A stretch of 64,000 bases of DNA, from assembly GCF_017377655.1 (NCBI RefSeq), contig NZ_JAFREL010000036.1, positions 4,087 to 68,086 on the forward strand. The letters are read 5' to 3'. This DNA comes from Candidatus Enterococcus ferrettii. GTDB lineage: Bacteria; Bacillota; Bacilli; Lactobacillales; Enterococcaceae. Below the pieces are notes generated by a model. It had not been told where the DNA came from, did not search any database, and saw nothing but the letters and a program-made list of their open reading frames with translations. Positions within the stretch are counted from its first letter, which is position 1; each line of letters begins with the position of its first letter. This document shows positions 63,960 to 64,000 of this stretch, piece after piece. A program made the translations under genes and the position numbers.

Positions 63960-64000
63960 ACTGCAAGGGTAGTGATATCGACTACCCTTGCAGTATTTTT
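63960..64000 (+). terminator. Terminator near the window end
   Basis: A perfect 14-bp stem (ACTGCAAGGGTAGT and its complement at 63981-63994) with a 7-base loop, then T5 at the window edge. It lies about 155 bases after the PTS stop. Confidence 0.88.

Overview
The window looks like part of a large low-GC Gram-positive replicon from Enterococcus or a close relative (Lactobacillales). The evidence is Shine-Dalgarno-rich, AT-rich DNA; an enterococcal-type glycerol kinase carrying the PTS-phosphorylated histidine; a T-box leader; a LevR-type activator paired with a perfect sigma-54 promoter; and several TTG starts. A RepA_N-type initiator, a ParA ATPase with a small partner, and a 1.6 kb field of centromere-like repeats point to a megaplasmid or chromid rather than ordinary chromosome. 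That is inference: the window does not show whether the molecule is circular or integrated.

Layout. 1-2.1 kb: one chromate-transporter subunit and a ClC channel. 2.1-6.85 kb: replication and partition module, with repA, a candidate antisense RNA over its leader, DnaA-box-like sites, parA and partner, and about 50 copies of AARGTWWACYTT. 6.85-11.7 kb: an iron-type alcohol dehydrogenase divergent from a Met T-box operon (metQ-metN-metI-amidase). 11.7-17.2 kb: small proteins, hemolysin III family, AI-2E family, glpK and a glycosyltransferase. 17.2-28.2 kb: lysine/DAP genes in two blocks (dapA-dapB-dapH leftward; N-acetyl-DAP deacetylase-lysA-dapF rightward), separated by a TudS-related/ECF pair and a flavin oxidoreductase with a divergent AraC regulator.

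28.2-39.3 kb: DUF1003 protein, an ATPase gene bracketed by inverted repeats, then a DeoR regulator and a ten-gene sugar-phosphate operon (RpiB-like, transaldolase, TPI-like, DhaM, two small membrane proteins, DhaK, DhaL, split transketolase) resembling a Listeria cluster. 39.3-44.9 kb: lipoprotein, AlkC-like repair protein with TetR, PrsW-like protease, SDR. 44.9-53.3 kb: RpiR regulator, mannose-family PTS (IIA-IIC-IID-IIB) behind a sigma-54 promoter, its LevR-type activator and a GH127-like beta-L-arabinofuranosidase, plausibly one uptake-and-hydrolysis system. 53.3-56.7 kb: decaying DNA with two frameshifted genes. 56.7-64 kb: TetR-controlled ABC exporter, M20 amidohydrolase, an EIIA fragment, RpiR and a glucose-family PTS EIICB.

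Together these make an accessory metabolic replicon. It supplies most of the lysine/DAP pathway (aspartokinase, Asd and the acetyl-DAP aminotransferase are not in the window), methionine uptake, and several carbohydrate modules under local regulators. The most unusual sequence signals are the three identical CGCCAA loops antisense to repA, the dyad-symmetric partition-site field, the sigma-54 PTS linked to GH127, and the inverted-repeat-bounded ATPase unit.
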